The translations under genes were made by a program, and so were the position numbers. The notes beneath the pieces are model-generated. The model was not told where the DNA came from, ran no database searches, and was given only the letters and a program-made list of their open reading frames with translations. Positions 1 through 7,983 of a DNA stretch of 64,000 nucleotides are shown piece after piece. The first letter of the stretch is position 1. Every line of letters begins with the position of its first letter. The DNA comes from Massilia niastensis DSM 21313 (lineage in GTDB: Bacteria; Pseudomonadota; Gammaproteobacteria; Burkholderiales; Burkholderiaceae_D), in the NCBI RefSeq assembly GCF_000382345.1, contig NZ_KB908086.1, positions 62,001-126,000 of the forward strand, in the 5' to 3' direction.

Positions 1-166
1 TGACGTGGTCGTCGAAGGACAGCGAGACGAAGTCGGCCAGCGAGTCGTCCCTGAAGGTGACGCTGACGAAGTTGGCCCCCACCTGCGTCACCTCGGTGAC
101 GACGACCTCGCGCCGGCGCAGTTCGTGGCGGACCCGCTGCACGGCCCTGTGTTTACTCGCTTCCAT
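1..166 (-). CDS. Siderophore-interacting protein (ferric-siderophore reductase), N-terminal fragment
   Basis: Only the first 55 codons lie in the window; the gene runs off its left edge. The start ATG at 166 has a GGAGC ribosome-binding site four bases upstream. After a basic N-terminus the fragment reads into the FAD-binding beta-barrel of the siderophore-interacting (SIP/ViuB) family, ending FVSLSFDDHV, which resembles the motif in family members. Family members are cytoplasmic flavoproteins that use NAD(P)H to reduce Fe(III)-siderophore and release iron. It is divergent from the MarR gene on its right, sharing a 33-base start region, so that MarR is its likely regulator (inference). Family assignment rests on the short fragment only. 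Confidence 0.7.
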   Translation of the reverse strand, partial: MEASKHRAVQRVRHELRRREVVVTEVTQVGANFVSVTFRDDSLADFVSLSFDDHV

Positions 167-199
167 GCTTGCTCCAGATAGTTGATAATGTCACCTATT

Positions 200-679
200 A
201 TGAAAAAACCAGTTGATAAAGTCAACCAAAATCGCGCGACCGAGGCCGACGATGTCCTCGAAGCCATCCATTCGATCATGCACATGGTGCGTTCGCAGCA
301 GTTGCGGGCGCCGGGCGTGGCGGAGCTGGACCTCACGCACATGGAAAGCAAGGTGCTCGGTTTCTTCGCGCGCCACCCCGGCGCGACCCAGAGCGAGCTG
401 GCGCTGCATTCCGGGCGCGACAAGGCGCAGCTCACGCGCCTGGTGCGCGGCCTGCGCGACAAGGGCCTGCTGGCGGCCAGCGCCGACGAATCCGACCGCC
501 GCAGCACGCGGCTGCAGCTCAGTGCCGAGGGCGAAGCGCTGCACGCGCGGGTGGCGGAGCAGCGCCTCAGGCTGGCCGACCTCGCCCTCGCCGCGCTCGC
601 GCCGCCGGAGCGGGAACAGCTGCGGGCGCTGCTGGAGCGCGTGCAGGCCAGCCTGAGCGCGGCCGGCCGGGACGCATGA
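200..679 (+). CDS. MarR-family transcriptional regulator
   Basis: A 159-residue MarR-type winged-helix repressor. The HTH region spans roughly residues 45-95 (TQSELALHSGRDKAQLTRLV, followed by the wing ending DRRSTRLQL). The start is uncertain: TTG 182, ATG 188 and ATG 200 are in frame and none has a good Shine-Dalgarno; ATG 200 is chosen because it gives the usual N-terminal length. A 15-base palindrome GTTGATAAAGTCAAC (212-226) and an ATAATG/TATTAT dyad just upstream sit at the start region, so autorepression together with the divergent siderophore reductase is likely (inference). The ligand is unknown. Confidence 0.82.
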   Translation: MKKPVDKVNQNRATEADDVLEAIHSIMHMVRSQQLRAPGVAELDLTHMESKVLGFFARHPGATQSELALHSGRDKAQLTRLVRGLRDKGLLAASADESDRRSTRLQLSAEGEALHARVAEQRLRLADLALAALAPPEREQLRALLERVQASLSAAGRDA

Positions 680-694
680 CTGGCCGCTGGTGAA

Positions 695-717
695 ATATGT
701 AGGACTCCTTGACATAT
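695..717. promoter_or_regulatory. Candidate MarR operator, copy 1
   Basis: An inverted repeat of outer arms ATATGT and ACATAT around AGGACTCCTTG, 27 bases before the start of the Cys-rich MarR gene. The core AGGACTCCT is the reverse complement of the AGGAGTCCT core at 1419-1427 in front of the redoxin operon, so the same protein, most simply the MarR encoded between them, is inferred to bind both. Confidence 0.6.
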
Positions 718-743
718 CCCGGCGGTGTGCTAATCTGCCCGCC

Positions 744-1397
744 ATGGACATCACACCCGAAACCCCCTGGGACAGCACGCCGGACGTCTCGGCGCGCATC
801 GTCACCGCCATCGCGCGCATCGCCACCGTGCTGCGCTCGGGGATGTGGGAGGTGTCGACCAGCGAGAACCTGAATCCGGCCCAGGCCGAGATCCTGCAGC
901 TGCTGCAGCACCGCACCCGCGGCGTGCGCCTGACCTGGCTGGCGAAGCAGCTGTCGATTTCGGCGGCCAGCGCCAGCGACTCGGTCGCCGCGCTGGTGGC
1001 CAAGGGCCTGGTGCGCAAGGCGCGCGCCGAGGACGACGGCCGCGCCACGGCGCTGCACCTGACCCAGGAAGGCGAGCGGGTCGCGCTGCGCCTGGGGTAT
1101 GCGCTGTCGTTCGCGGATGCGGCGGCATCGAGCCTGCCGCAGGAGCAGCAGGTCCAGCTGCTCACCGGCCTGTTCCGGCTGATCGCCCAGCTGCAGAAGA
1201 CCGACCGTTTTCCCGAGCTGCGCGCCTGCCTGTCGTGCCGGCACTTCGAACCGAACAAGTATCCGGGGCAGGCCGTGCCGCACCACTGCGCGCTGGTGAA
1301 TGCGCCGCTGCCGATCTCCTTCCTGCGCATCGATTGCGCGGAACACGAACCGACCGACCCGGCCAGCCAGCGCCGCAACTGGGAAAGCTTCGCCTGA
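744..1397 (+). CDS. MarR-family regulator with Cys-rich C-terminal tail
   Basis: A 217-residue protein, longer than the usual 140-160 of MarR. The winged helix occupies about residues 30-130 (PAQAEILQLL, then LTWLAKQLSISAASASDSVA). An extra tail of about 60 residues carries CLSC (162-165), HHC (180-182) and a further Cys near 198, spacing suited to a metal or redox-active cysteine cluster. ATG 744 is the start; the in-frame codon at 690 would place the upstream palindrome inside the gene. It lies immediately before the redoxin operon and shares an operator with it. Inference: a thiol- or metal-sensing repressor of that operon. The tail's role is not established here. Confidence 0.82.
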   Translation: MDITPETPWDSTPDVSARIVTAIARIATVLRSGMWEVSTSENLNPAQAEILQLLQHRTRGVRLTWLAKQLSISAASASDSVAALVAKGLVRKARAEDDGRATALHLTQEGERVALRLGYALSFADAAASSLPQEQQVQLLTGLFRLIAQLQKTDRFPELRACLSCRHFEPNKYPGQAVPHHCALVNAPLPISFLRIDCAEHEPTDPASQRRNWESFA

Positions 1398-1416
1398 TTT
1401 TTTTTGCCATCAATAG

Positions 1417-1430
1417 TTAGGAGTCCTACA
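1417..1430. promoter_or_regulatory. Candidate MarR operator, copy 2, overlapping the ribosome-binding site
   Basis: TTAGGAGTCCTACA ends at the base before the redoxin ATG. It repeats the AGGAGTCCT/AGGACTCCT core of the site at 695-717 in the opposite orientation, with the flanking TGTAGGACTCCT shared. AGGAG also serves as the Shine-Dalgarno (7-base spacing), so binding here would sit on the translation start region as well. Confidence 0.55.
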
Positions 1431-1952
1431 ATGAACATGCAAGTCCAGCAGCAAGCCGCGCCCGAGTTCGAGGTCTCGGCCTGGTTCAACGCCCCGCAAC
1501 CGGTGAGCCTGGCCTCGCTGCGCGGCAAGGTGGCGGCCGTGTATGCCTTCCAGATGCTGTGCCCGGGCTGCGTCTCGCACGGCATCCCGCAGGCCAAGGC
1601 GATCCGCCAGCTGTTCGCGCAGGACGAGGTGGCGGTGCTCGGCCTGCACACCGTGTTCGAGCACCACGACGCGATGAACGAACGCGCGCTCGCGGCCTTC
1701 ATCCACGAATACCGGATCGGCTTCCCGGTCGGCGTCGACCAGCCCTCGGAGCACGGCCCGGTGCCGCGCACCATGGCGCGCTACCAGATGCGCGGCACGC
1801 CGACCCTGCTGCTGTTCGACCGCGCCGGCGTGCTGCGCCACAGCCTGTTCGGCGCCGCCGAGGACATGCAGGTCGGGGCGCTGATCGGACGCTTGCTGGC
1901 GGAGGCGCCGCCGGCGGCCGGCTGCGACAGCGTCGGCTGCCTGCTGCCCTGA
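1431..1952 (+). CDS. Redoxin / TlpA-like thioredoxin-fold protein
   Basis: A 173-residue thioredoxin-fold protein with a CPGC active site (residues 44-47), a PQPVSLASLRGK strand typical of the AhpC/TlpA group, and the cis-proline motif RGTPTLLLFD near 128. There is no signal peptide, so a cytoplasmic thiol reductase or peroxidase role is likely. The C-terminus carries a second Cys pair (GCDSVGC). The start is ATG 1431 with AGGAG upstream. First gene of a probable three-gene operon with the amidotransferase (11-base gap) and the small CSTC protein. The family is clear; the substrate is not. Confidence 0.82.
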   Translation: MNMQVQQQAAPEFEVSAWFNAPQPVSLASLRGKVAAVYAFQMLCPGCVSHGIPQAKAIRQLFAQDEVAVLGLHTVFEHHDAMNERALAAFIHEYRIGFPVGVDQPSEHGPVPRTMARYQMRGTPTLLLFDRAGVLRHSLFGAAEDMQVGALIGRLLAEAPPAAGCDSVGCLLP

Positions 1953-1963
1953 AGGAGGACGGC

Positions 1964-2671
1964 ATGGAATGCATCGCGGTCTACCACGTCGCCTTCGAGG
2001 ACCTGGGCAGCTTCGCCGCGCCCCTGCGCGAACGCGGCTACGGGATCAGCTACCGGCATGCCGGCGCCGAACCGCTCACGCCCGAGGAATGGCGACGGGC
2101 CGACCTGGTGGTGGTGCTGGGCGGCCCGATCGGGGCGGGCGACACCGCCCTGTACCCGTGGCTGGCGGACGAACTGGCCGGCATCCGCGCCCGCCTGGCC
2201 TTGCGCCGTCCGACCCTGGGCATCTGCCTCGGCGCCCAGCTGATGGCGGTGGCCCTTGGCGGCGCCATCGCACGCCGCAGCGGCCCTGGCGGCCGGCCGC
2301 AGAGCGAGATCGGCTGGGGCGAACTGGCGCTGGCCGCGCCGGACGGCGTGCTGGCGGGGCTTGCAGGACTGCCGGTGCTGCACTGGCACGGCGACAACAT
2401 CGTTCCGCCGCCGGGCCTGGCGGCGCTGGCCTCGACGCCGGGCACGCCCTGCCAGGCCTTCGCGCTGGACGATTACGCGCTGGGCCTGCAGTTCCACGCC
2501 GAATTCGCCGGCAGGGCGCTGGAAGCCTGGCTCACCGGCCACGCGGTGGAGCTGGCGCACGCCGGCGTCGAGCTGGCCCGCCTGCGCGCGGACACGGCGC
2601 GCCATGCGGCCAATCTGGAGCAGGGCGGGGCGCTGCTGCTGCGCCGCTGGCTGGACGGAATCGACATTTAA
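1964..2671 (+). CDS. Class I glutamine amidotransferase (GMP synthase-like domain)
   Basis: A stand-alone GATase1 domain of 235 residues. The catalytic triad is visible: nucleophile Cys88 in GICLGAQL, with His178 and Glu180 in QFHAEF; the oxyanion-loop motif VLGGPIGAGD is at 51-60. Such free-standing proteins hydrolyse gamma-glutamyl amide bonds (glutamine or glutathione-like conjugates) rather than supplying a synthase; which one applies here cannot be read from sequence. A strong GAAGGAGG precedes the ATG. Its place between two thioredoxin-fold genes under a redox-type MarR suggests work on gamma-glutamyl thiols (inference). Confidence 0.85.
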   Translation: MECIAVYHVAFEDLGSFAAPLRERGYGISYRHAGAEPLTPEEWRRADLVVVLGGPIGAGDTALYPWLADELAGIRARLALRRPTLGICLGAQLMAVALGGAIARRSGPGGRPQSEIGWGELALAAPDGVLAGLAGLPVLHWHGDNIVPPPGLAALASTPGTPCQAFALDDYALGLQFHAEFAGRALEAWLTGHAVELAHAGVELARLRADTARHAANLEQGGALLLRRWLDGIDI

Positions 2672-2701
2672 CCCACACTAACGAAACAAAGGAACCGAAA
2701 C

Positions 2702-2953
2702 ATGAATGAAACGAACAAGTCGCTGCCCGCCACCCTGTACCACGACGGCTGCTCCACCTGCCTGCAGATCGCCTCCATCCTCGGGCGCGCCATGCCGGCG
2801 CTCGAGATCGTCGACCTGAGCAAGGAGACCGGGCGCGTGGCCGAGGCCGAGATGCTGGGCGTGACCGTGCTGCCTTGCCTGCTGGCCGACGGCGAGCTGC
2901 TGCCGGTCAGCGAGCACTCGACCCTGGCCGAACTGGCCGCCGGCGCGCACTGA
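2702..2953 (+). CDS. Small glutaredoxin/thioredoxin-like protein (CSTC)
   Basis: An 83-residue protein with a glutaredoxin-like start LYHDGCSTC (Cys17 and Cys20) and a cis-proline motif TVLPCL near 55, with a third Cys after that proline. This is the minimal layout of a thioredoxin fold used for dithiol exchange. It is the last gene of the redoxin operon, 30 bases after the amidotransferase, with AAAGGAACC upstream of the ATG. Likely an electron donor to, or partner of, the redoxin (inference). Not close enough to GrxC or Trx to give a symbol. Confidence 0.75.
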   Translation: MNETNKSLPATLYHDGCSTCLQIASILGRAMPALEIVDLSKETGRVAEAEMLGVTVLPCLLADGELLPVSEHSTLAELAAGAH

Positions 2954-3028
2954 CGCGCTGCCCTGCCGGCCATCCTGGCGCGACGGCGCGGCTGGCGGCG
3001 GGTTCGCTCGCCGTCCGGCCGCCCGTCC

Positions 3029-3673
3029 TCACGGCCTGGTTGCGTCGCCGAGGGCGGCCAGCTGTGCCACCAGCTGTTCGGTGCTCACCAGCTGGTGGGC
3101 GAAGCTGGCGGCATTGATCTCGTGCGCCGCATGCAGGGCTTCGTCGCTGAACGCGGCCGTGGCGTCGCGCACCAGGGTCACGTGGTAGCCGAGTTCCGAG
3201 GCATTGCGTCCGGTGCCTTCGATGCAGGTGTTGGCGACCAGGCCGATCAGCACCACGTGGGTGATGGCGCGCTGGCGCAACTGCAGGTCGAGGTCGGTGT
3301 TCGCGAAACCGCTGCTGGCCCAGTGTTCCTTCACCACGATGTCGCCCGGCCGGGGTGCGAAGTCGGGATGCCACTCGCCGCCCCATTCGCCCTTCTGGAA
3401 CACCAGCGCCCTGGCGCTGCCTGCCTGGTAGGGCGTCATGAACTTCCATCCGTCGAGGTCGCCGTGGTCGTAGCGGTGGTGCGGCACGATCACGACCGGC
3501 ACGCCGGCCGCGCGCGCGGCGTCCAGCACGGCGCGCAGGTTGGCGTGCAGGCCGGCGGCGTTGCGGGTGGCGGCGATGCGCGGCCACAGCTTGCCGCCGT
3601 CGGACAGGAAATCGTTGTAGGGGTCGACCAGCAGCAGGGCAGTGTGTTGCGGAGCAAGCTCGGTGGCAGCCAT
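3029..3673 (-). CDS. Cysteine hydrolase of the isochorismatase family
   Basis: A 214-residue isochorismatase-fold hydrolase. The conserved triad is present: Asp17 in LLLVDPYNDF, Lys115 in VVKEHW and Cys150 in ANTCIEGT, with the cis-peptide before the Cys (VANTC). Family members hydrolyse isochorismate, nicotinamide, N-carbamoyl compounds or similar amides; this sequence is not diagnostic of one substrate. It is convergent with the CSTC gene and divergent from the SDR at 3894. No operon partner is evident. Confidence 0.85.
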   Translation of the reverse strand: MAATELAPQHTALLLVDPYNDFLSDGGKLWPRIAATRNAAGLHANLRAVLDAARAAGVPVVIVPHHRYDHGDLDGWKFMTPYQAGSARALVFQKGEWGGEWHPDFAPRPGDIVVKEHWASSGFANTDLDLQLRQRAITHVVLIGLVANTCIEGTGRNASELGYHVTLVRDATAAFSDEALHAAHEINAASFAHQLVSTEQLVAQLAALGDATRP

Positions 3674-3893
3674 GATCGTCTCTCCGGTTGGTCTGGACAG
3701 CAGCAGGGATCTTTATAGCACGCCGCTCCCCGCGCTTCATGCGGCTTAAGAGAGACATGGCGCCAGGATTGCATGGCGGCTTCACACAATTTCACACCGC
3801 CGGGCAGCATCCGGCGTTACGATGTGGATCGTCCCGCCATGCGCCGCAGAGCGCGACGGGCGCCCGCCAACCATGCAACCTGAAGGAGCGATC

Positions 3894-4607
3894 ATGAAGA
3901 TTCAGGATTCGGTGTGTTTTGTCAGTGGCGCCAACCGCGGCATCGGCCTGGAGTTCGCGCGTGCGCTGCTGTTGCGCGGCGCCGCCAGGGTCTATGCCGG
4001 GATGCGCGAAACCTCGCATTTCAGCGAACTGGGCGTGGTCCCGGTCGCGCTCGACCTGCACGACATGGAGAGCGTCATGGCCGCCGCCGACCGCTGCGGC
4101 GACGTCAACCTCCTGATCAACAACGCGGGCGTCGCCTACGTGGCGCAATCGGTGCTCGACCCCGCGATCCTGTCCGATGCGCGCGCGATGTTCGAGACCA
4201 ACTATTTCGGCACCATGCGCGTGACCCAGGCCTTCGCGCCCGCCCTGCTGCGCAACGCGCCCGGCGCCATCCTCAACGTGCTGTCGATCGCCTCGTGGAT
4301 CGCGGGACCGGCGCTGGCCGCGTACTCCGCCTCCAAGTCGGCCGAATGGAGCTTCACCAATGCGCTGCGGATCGAGCTGGCCGATACCAGGGTCGAGGTC
4401 AGCGCCCTGCACATGGGCTTCGTCGACACCGACCTGACCCGCGGCATGGAGGTCGTGAAACTGTCGCCGCAGGATGTGGTGAGAATCGCACTCGACGGCC
4501 TGGAACAGGGCATGGCCGAGATCATCGCCGACGAAGGCACGCGCGCCGTGAAGCACAGCCTGGGCTCGCCCGGCGCGGCCTACCTGAATCCGCCGCCGAT
4601 CCATTGA
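3894..4607 (+). CDS. Short-chain dehydrogenase/reductase
   Basis: A 237-residue classical SDR with all hallmarks: cofactor loop SGANRGIG (11-18), NNAG (77-80), catalytic Ser near 131-134 and YSASK with Tyr144 and Lys148. The cofactor loop followed by basic residues downstream (GMRET) suggests NADP(H), which is weak evidence. ATG 3894 is chosen over upstream codons because the glycine loop then falls at the usual position and GAAGGAG precedes it. Its stop codon directly abuts that of the LysR gene on the other strand, with no spacer. Confidence 0.87.
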   Translation: MKIQDSVCFVSGANRGIGLEFARALLLRGAARVYAGMRETSHFSELGVVPVALDLHDMESVMAAADRCGDVNLLINNAGVAYVAQSVLDPAILSDARAMFETNYFGTMRVTQAFAPALLRNAPGAILNVLSIASWIAGPALAAYSASKSAEWSFTNALRIELADTRVEVSALHMGFVDTDLTRGMEVVKLSPQDVVRIALDGLEQGMAEIIADEGTRAVKHSLGSPGAAYLNPPPIH

Positions 4608-5531
4608 TCAGCGCGCGGCCGCCGTTTCCCAGGGCACGCCGTCCTGCCAGCGCGCGGCCAGCAGGTCGATGAAGGCGCGGATGCGCGGCGACAGGTGGCG
4701 CTTGCTCGGGTACAGCAGGTCGATCGGATCCGGGGCGGGACGGTAGTCGTCCAGCACCTCGACCAGGAGGCCTGCGCGCAGGTCCGCGCCGACGATATAG
4801 GTCGGCAGGGTGACCAGGCCGAAGCCGCCCAGCGCCGCCGCGCGCAGCGCTTCCGAACTGTCGATGTGCAGGCGCCCGGGGCCGTCGAAGCGCCAGGGAC
4901 CGTCGGGCGTGATGAAGTCCCAGCCGCGCGGCCGCCCGCCGGCGACCAGCACGATGGCGTCATGCGCGGCCACTTCCTGCGGCTGCAGCGGGGCGCCGCG
5001 CCGCGCCAGGTAGCCGGGGGCGGCGCAGGTGATGAACTGCTGGCGGGCAATGGTGCGGGTCAGCAGTTGGGTATCGTCCCGGGGCGCGGCGATCCGGATC
5101 GCGATGTCGAAGCCTTCCTCGACCAGGTCGATGAAGCGGTCGGTGAGCGCGATGTCGGCGCGCAGTTCGGGCCACTGCTTCAGGTAGGCGTCCAGCAGCG
5201 GCAGAATGTGGCGCTGGCCGAAGGACAGCGGGGCCGTCAGGCGCAGGGTGCCGGTCGGCCGGGCGCGGCGCTGCGCGATGGTGGCGTCGATCTCGTCCAG
5301 GTCTTCCAGCACCTGGCGGTAGCGCTCGACCACCAGCTTGCCTTCGTCGGTCAGGCTGAGGCTGCGCGTGGTGCGGTTCAGCAGGCGCACGCCGAACCAG
5401 GACTCCAGGCGCACGATGCTCTTGCCGATGGCCGAGCGGGTGACGCCGAGCACGTCGGCGGCGGCGGTGAAGCTGCCGGCCTTGACGGCGGTGACGAAGG
5501 CGGCGATGTCGCCGAGGCGGTGCGGTTCCAT
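4608..5531 (-). CDS. LysR-family transcriptional regulator
   Basis: A 307-residue LTTR with an N-terminal HTH (FVTAVKAGSFTAAADVLGVT, about 13-32) followed by RLESWFGVRLLNRTTRS and a periplasmic-binding-like effector domain. The subfamily resembles the regulators usually found next to oxidoreductases. It is divergent from a second LysR gene at 5721 across a 190-base spacer with tandem palindromes, so mutual or autoregulation is likely. The target is unknown, although either of this pair could bind the four-copy promoter box described at 6707. Confidence 0.9.
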   Translation of the reverse strand: MEPHRLGDIAAFVTAVKAGSFTAAADVLGVTRSAIGKSIVRLESWFGVRLLNRTTRSLSLTDEGKLVVERYRQVLEDLDEIDATIAQRRARPTGTLRLTAPLSFGQRHILPLLDAYLKQWPELRADIALTDRFIDLVEEGFDIAIRIAAPRDDTQLLTRTIARQQFITCAAPGYLARRGAPLQPQEVAAHDAIVLVAGGRPRGWDFITPDGPWRFDGPGRLHIDSSEALRAAALGGFGLVTLPTYIVGADLRAGLLVEVLDDYRPAPDPIDLLYPSKRHLSPRIRAFIDLLAARWQDGVPWETAAAR

Positions 5532-5579
5532 GGGCGGGCCAGGTACTGGACACAGGGATTATTCTCGGGTTCCGGCGCC

Positions 5580-5638
5580 CTGTCCACCGGACAGAGCGCC
5601 CCCTGTCCACCGGACAGGACGCCCCTGTCCAGCGGCAG
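5580..5638. promoter_or_regulatory. Tandem palindromic operators between two divergent LysR genes
   Basis: Two perfect copies of CTGTCCACCGGACAG (5580-5594 and 5603-5617), followed by a degenerate third (CTGTCCAGCGGCAG, 5625-5638). Repeat spacing is 22-23 bases, about two helical turns, so the dyads face the same side of the DNA. An additional CTGGACA lies at 5547-5553. Suggests co-operative binding by one dimeric regulator that controls one or both LysR genes. Confidence 0.55.
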
Positions 5639-5720
5639 GCGGGAAGGGCGGTGGTGCACGGCCGCGGGGTAAATCCAGTATGATCGGTTCGTGTCAAACC
5701 ACCAACCATGTAGCCAATCC

Positions 5721-6674
5721 GTGAGCCGGCAATTCGACGATATCCTGCTGGGCAGCATCGAGCTGTTCTGCTCTGCTGCCGAACTGGGCAGCTTTACGGC
5801 GGCGGCGACGGCGGCCGCGGTGACGCCCGCCGCGGTGAGCCGCGCGGTGTCGCGCCTCGAGGCGCGCCTCGGCGTGCGCCTGTTCGTGCGCACCACCCGC
5901 ACCCTGAACCTGACCGAGGCGGGCCGCGACTACTTCACCCAGTGCCGCGAGGCGCTCAACCAGCTGGTCGAGGCCGAGCGCCTGGTCACCGGACGCCAGA
6001 GCGCGCCGGCCGGGCTGCTGCGCATCAGCATGCCCACGCCCTATGGCCACTACCGGGTGCTGCCGCTGCTGCCGGCATTCACGCGCCAGTTCCCGGAGGT
6101 GAAGGTGGAGTTCCACCTGAGTAACCGCAACGTGGATTTCGGCGACGAGGGCTTCGACCTGGCCATCCGCGGCCGCGCCCCGTCCGATTCGACCATGATC
6201 TCACGCAAGCTGGAGGATGCCGAACTGGTGGTGGTCGCCACGCCCGCCTACCTGAAGCAGGCCGGCACGCCGGACTCGCCCGAGGCGCTGCGCGAGCACA
6301 ACTGCATCCAGTTCGCCCTGCCCAGCACCGGCCGCAACATCCCTTGGCTGTTCCGCGACGGCGAGGAGGACATCGAGATGCAGACCACCGGCCTGTACGG
6401 CTGCGCCGAGGATATCCTCGGGGCGGTGACCCTGGTGCGCGCCGGCGGCGGCATCTTCCAGACCTACCGCTTCATCGTCGACAAGGACATCGAGGAGGGC
6501 CGGCTGGTCGAGCTGCTGCCCCGGTATGGCGGGCGCTCGCGTCCGTTCTGCCTGCTCTATCCCCATGGCCGCCACGTCGCCCTGCGCGTGCGCGCCTTCG
6601 TCGACTTCCTGGTCGATGCCTTGCGTGACCAGCCTGCCAAACAGGCCGCGCGCAAGGTCAAGGCCGTCGTCTGA
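5721..6674 (+). CDS. LysR-family transcriptional regulator
   Basis: A 317-residue LTTR (327 if the GTG at 5691 is used; neither GTG has a good Shine-Dalgarno). HTH at about residues 17-40 (AAELGSFTAAATAAAVTPAA), dimerisation helix RLEARLGVRLF, then a two-lobe effector domain. It reads towards the flavodoxin gene and ends just before promoter box A, so it is a reasonable candidate for the activator of the four-site regulon (inference). The alternative is its divergent neighbour. Confidence 0.88.
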   Translation: MSRQFDDILLGSIELFCSAAELGSFTAAATAAAVTPAAVSRAVSRLEARLGVRLFVRTTRTLNLTEAGRDYFTQCREALNQLVEAERLVTGRQSAPAGLLRISMPTPYGHYRVLPLLPAFTRQFPEVKVEFHLSNRNVDFGDEGFDLAIRGRAPSDSTMISRKLEDAELVVVATPAYLKQAGTPDSPEALREHNCIQFALPSTGRNIPWLFRDGEEDIEMQTTGLYGCAEDILGAVTLVRAGGGIFQTYRFIVDKDIEEGRLVELLPRYGGRSRPFCLLYPHGRHVALRVRAFVDFLVDALRDQPAKQAARKVKAVV

Positions 6675-6706
6675 TTCTTTCCACGGCACCCGCCAGTGCC
6701 GACTGC

Positions 6707-6776
6707 ATTCGTTACATGATGTATCGATTGTCTTGCCTGCCTCCATCTTTTTCCGAATCTCACGACTCCCTATAGT
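6707..6776 (+). promoter_or_regulatory. LysR-type activated promoter, box A
   Basis: ATTCGTTACATGATGTATC at 6707-6725, then CGATTGTCTT, with a TATAGT -10 element at 6771-6776. The first base of TTACAT is 59 bases before the -10. The same box and spacing occur at 52338-52274 (C, plus), 52215-52146 (B, minus) and 12475-12405 (D, minus). Box A and B also share TCCATCTTTTTCCG and CCTATAGTG further along. Box centre near -65 is the usual LTTR position. Drives the flavodoxin/NTF2 pair. Confidence 0.7.
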
Positions 6777-6898
6777 GCAACCCAAGGACGGCGCGTTGCC
6801 GCCGGCACCTGGTAATGCTGTAGGAGAACGTCGTGAACACCATTCGTCACCTGATCAACCGGCTATTCAAGTCATCCGATACTACGCAGGAGAGCATC

Positions 6899-7453
6899 AT
6901 GAACAAATCGATCGTCATCGTATTCCATAGCGGCTACGGCCACACCCGCAAGATCGCCGAAGCGGTCGCCGAGGGCAGCCGCGGCCAGCTGCTCGCCATC
7001 GACGCCGAGGGCAACCTGCCGGAAGGCGGCTGGGAGTCGCTGGCGGCGGCCGACGCCATCGTCTTCGGCTCGCCGACCTACATGGGCAATGTGAGCTGGC
7101 AGTTCAAGAAATTCGCCGACGAGTCCTCCAAGGTCTGGGGCGCCCAGGGCTGGAAGGACAAGCTGGGGGCGGCCTTCACCAACTCGGCCTCGGTGGCCGG
7201 CGACAAGCAGACCACGCTGTACACCATGTTCACCCTGGCCCAGCAGCACGGCATGATGTGGGTCGGCACCGGCATGATGCCGAGCAACGCCAAGGCGGCG
7301 CGGCGCGACGACGTGAACTACCTGTCCTCGTTCGCCGGCCTGGCGACGGCCACGCCCTCGGACGCCTCGGCCGACGAGATGGTGCGGGGCGATCTGCAGA
7401 CCGCCATCCTGTTCGGCCAGCGCGTGCGCGACAGCGTCGCCCGCGTGGCCTGA
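6899..7453 (+). CDS. Flavodoxin-family NAD(P)H:quinone oxidoreductase-like protein
   Basis: A 184-residue WrbA/flavodoxin-fold protein. The FMN phosphate loop is HSGYGHTRKIAEAV (residues 9-22), followed by FGSPTYMGNVSWQFK near 58-72, which lines the isoalloxazine ring, and a WVGTG segment late in the fold. ATG 6899 with AGGAGA upstream is chosen rather than the GTG at 6833. Such enzymes reduce quinones by two electrons and protect against electrophile and oxidative stress. First gene of a pair with the NTF2-like gene and expressed from promoter box A. Confidence 0.85.
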   Translation: MNKSIVIVFHSGYGHTRKIAEAVAEGSRGQLLAIDAEGNLPEGGWESLAAADAIVFGSPTYMGNVSWQFKKFADESSKVWGAQGWKDKLGAAFTNSASVAGDKQTTLYTMFTLAQQHGMMWVGTGMMPSNAKAARRDDVNYLSSFAGLATATPSDASADEMVRGDLQTAILFGQRVRDSVARVA

Positions 7454-7509
7454 GCCAGAACCGGCGCGACGGCGGCCGGCAGCGCCGCCGCGCCCGACCG
7501 GAGACCATC

Positions 7510-7902
7510 ATGCAAGACCACCAATCCATCCTGATCGTGCTGGCCGACTACTTCAACGGCCTGTACACCGGCGACACCGCCTTGCTGCGTTCGGTGTTCC
7601 ATCCGGAAGCCGCGCTGTTCGCGCAGGTGCGCGGCCAGCCCTATTACAAGCGGCTCGACGACTACCTCGACGGCGTCGAGCACCGCCAGTCGCCCGAGGA
7701 GCTGGGCGAGGCCTACCAGATGAAGGTCGTGTCGCTGGACGTGACCCACAACATCGCCACCGCCAAGGTGCACGTGCCGGCGCTGGGCTTCAACTACTAC
7801 AACCATCTCACCCTGGTGCGCGAGGATGGGATCTGGGTCATCGTCAACAAGGTGTTTGCCGATGTGCCGCAGCAAGTGCTGGTTGGCGGCAAGGAAGCGT
7901 AA
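7510..7902 (+). CDS. Nuclear transport factor 2-like (SnoaL/ketosteroid isomerase fold) protein
   Basis: A 130-residue NTF2-like cone-fold protein: an N-terminal helix LADYFNGLYTGD, FHPEAALFAQV in the first strand, and the closing strands LTLVREDGIWVIVNKVF. These proteins bind or isomerise small hydrophobic ligands; many small stress-operon members lack a proven activity. It follows the flavodoxin gene by 56 bases and ends just before a strong intrinsic terminator, so the two form an operon. ATG 7510 follows CGGAG-like sequence (ACCGGAGACC). Confidence 0.78.
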   Translation: MQDHQSILIVLADYFNGLYTGDTALLRSVFHPEAALFAQVRGQPYYKRLDDYLDGVEHRQSPEELGEAYQMKVVSLDVTHNIATAKVHVPALGFNYYNHLTLVREDGIWVIVNKVFADVPQQVLVGGKEA

Positions 7903-7926
7903 GGTTTCACGCTCCGGCAACAAATC

Positions 7927-7950
7927 AAGGACCCGTTCGGGTCCTTTTTT
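7927..7950 (+). terminator. Rho-independent terminator of the flavodoxin/NTF2 operon
   Basis: AAGGACCC-GTTC-GGGTCCTT: an eight-base-pair perfect stem with a four-base loop, running into a six-T tract. It starts 24 bases after the stop of the NTF2-like gene. Confidence 0.9.
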
Positions 7951-7983
7951 CCTGGTTCTTCATGGATGAACGGGAAGACATGC

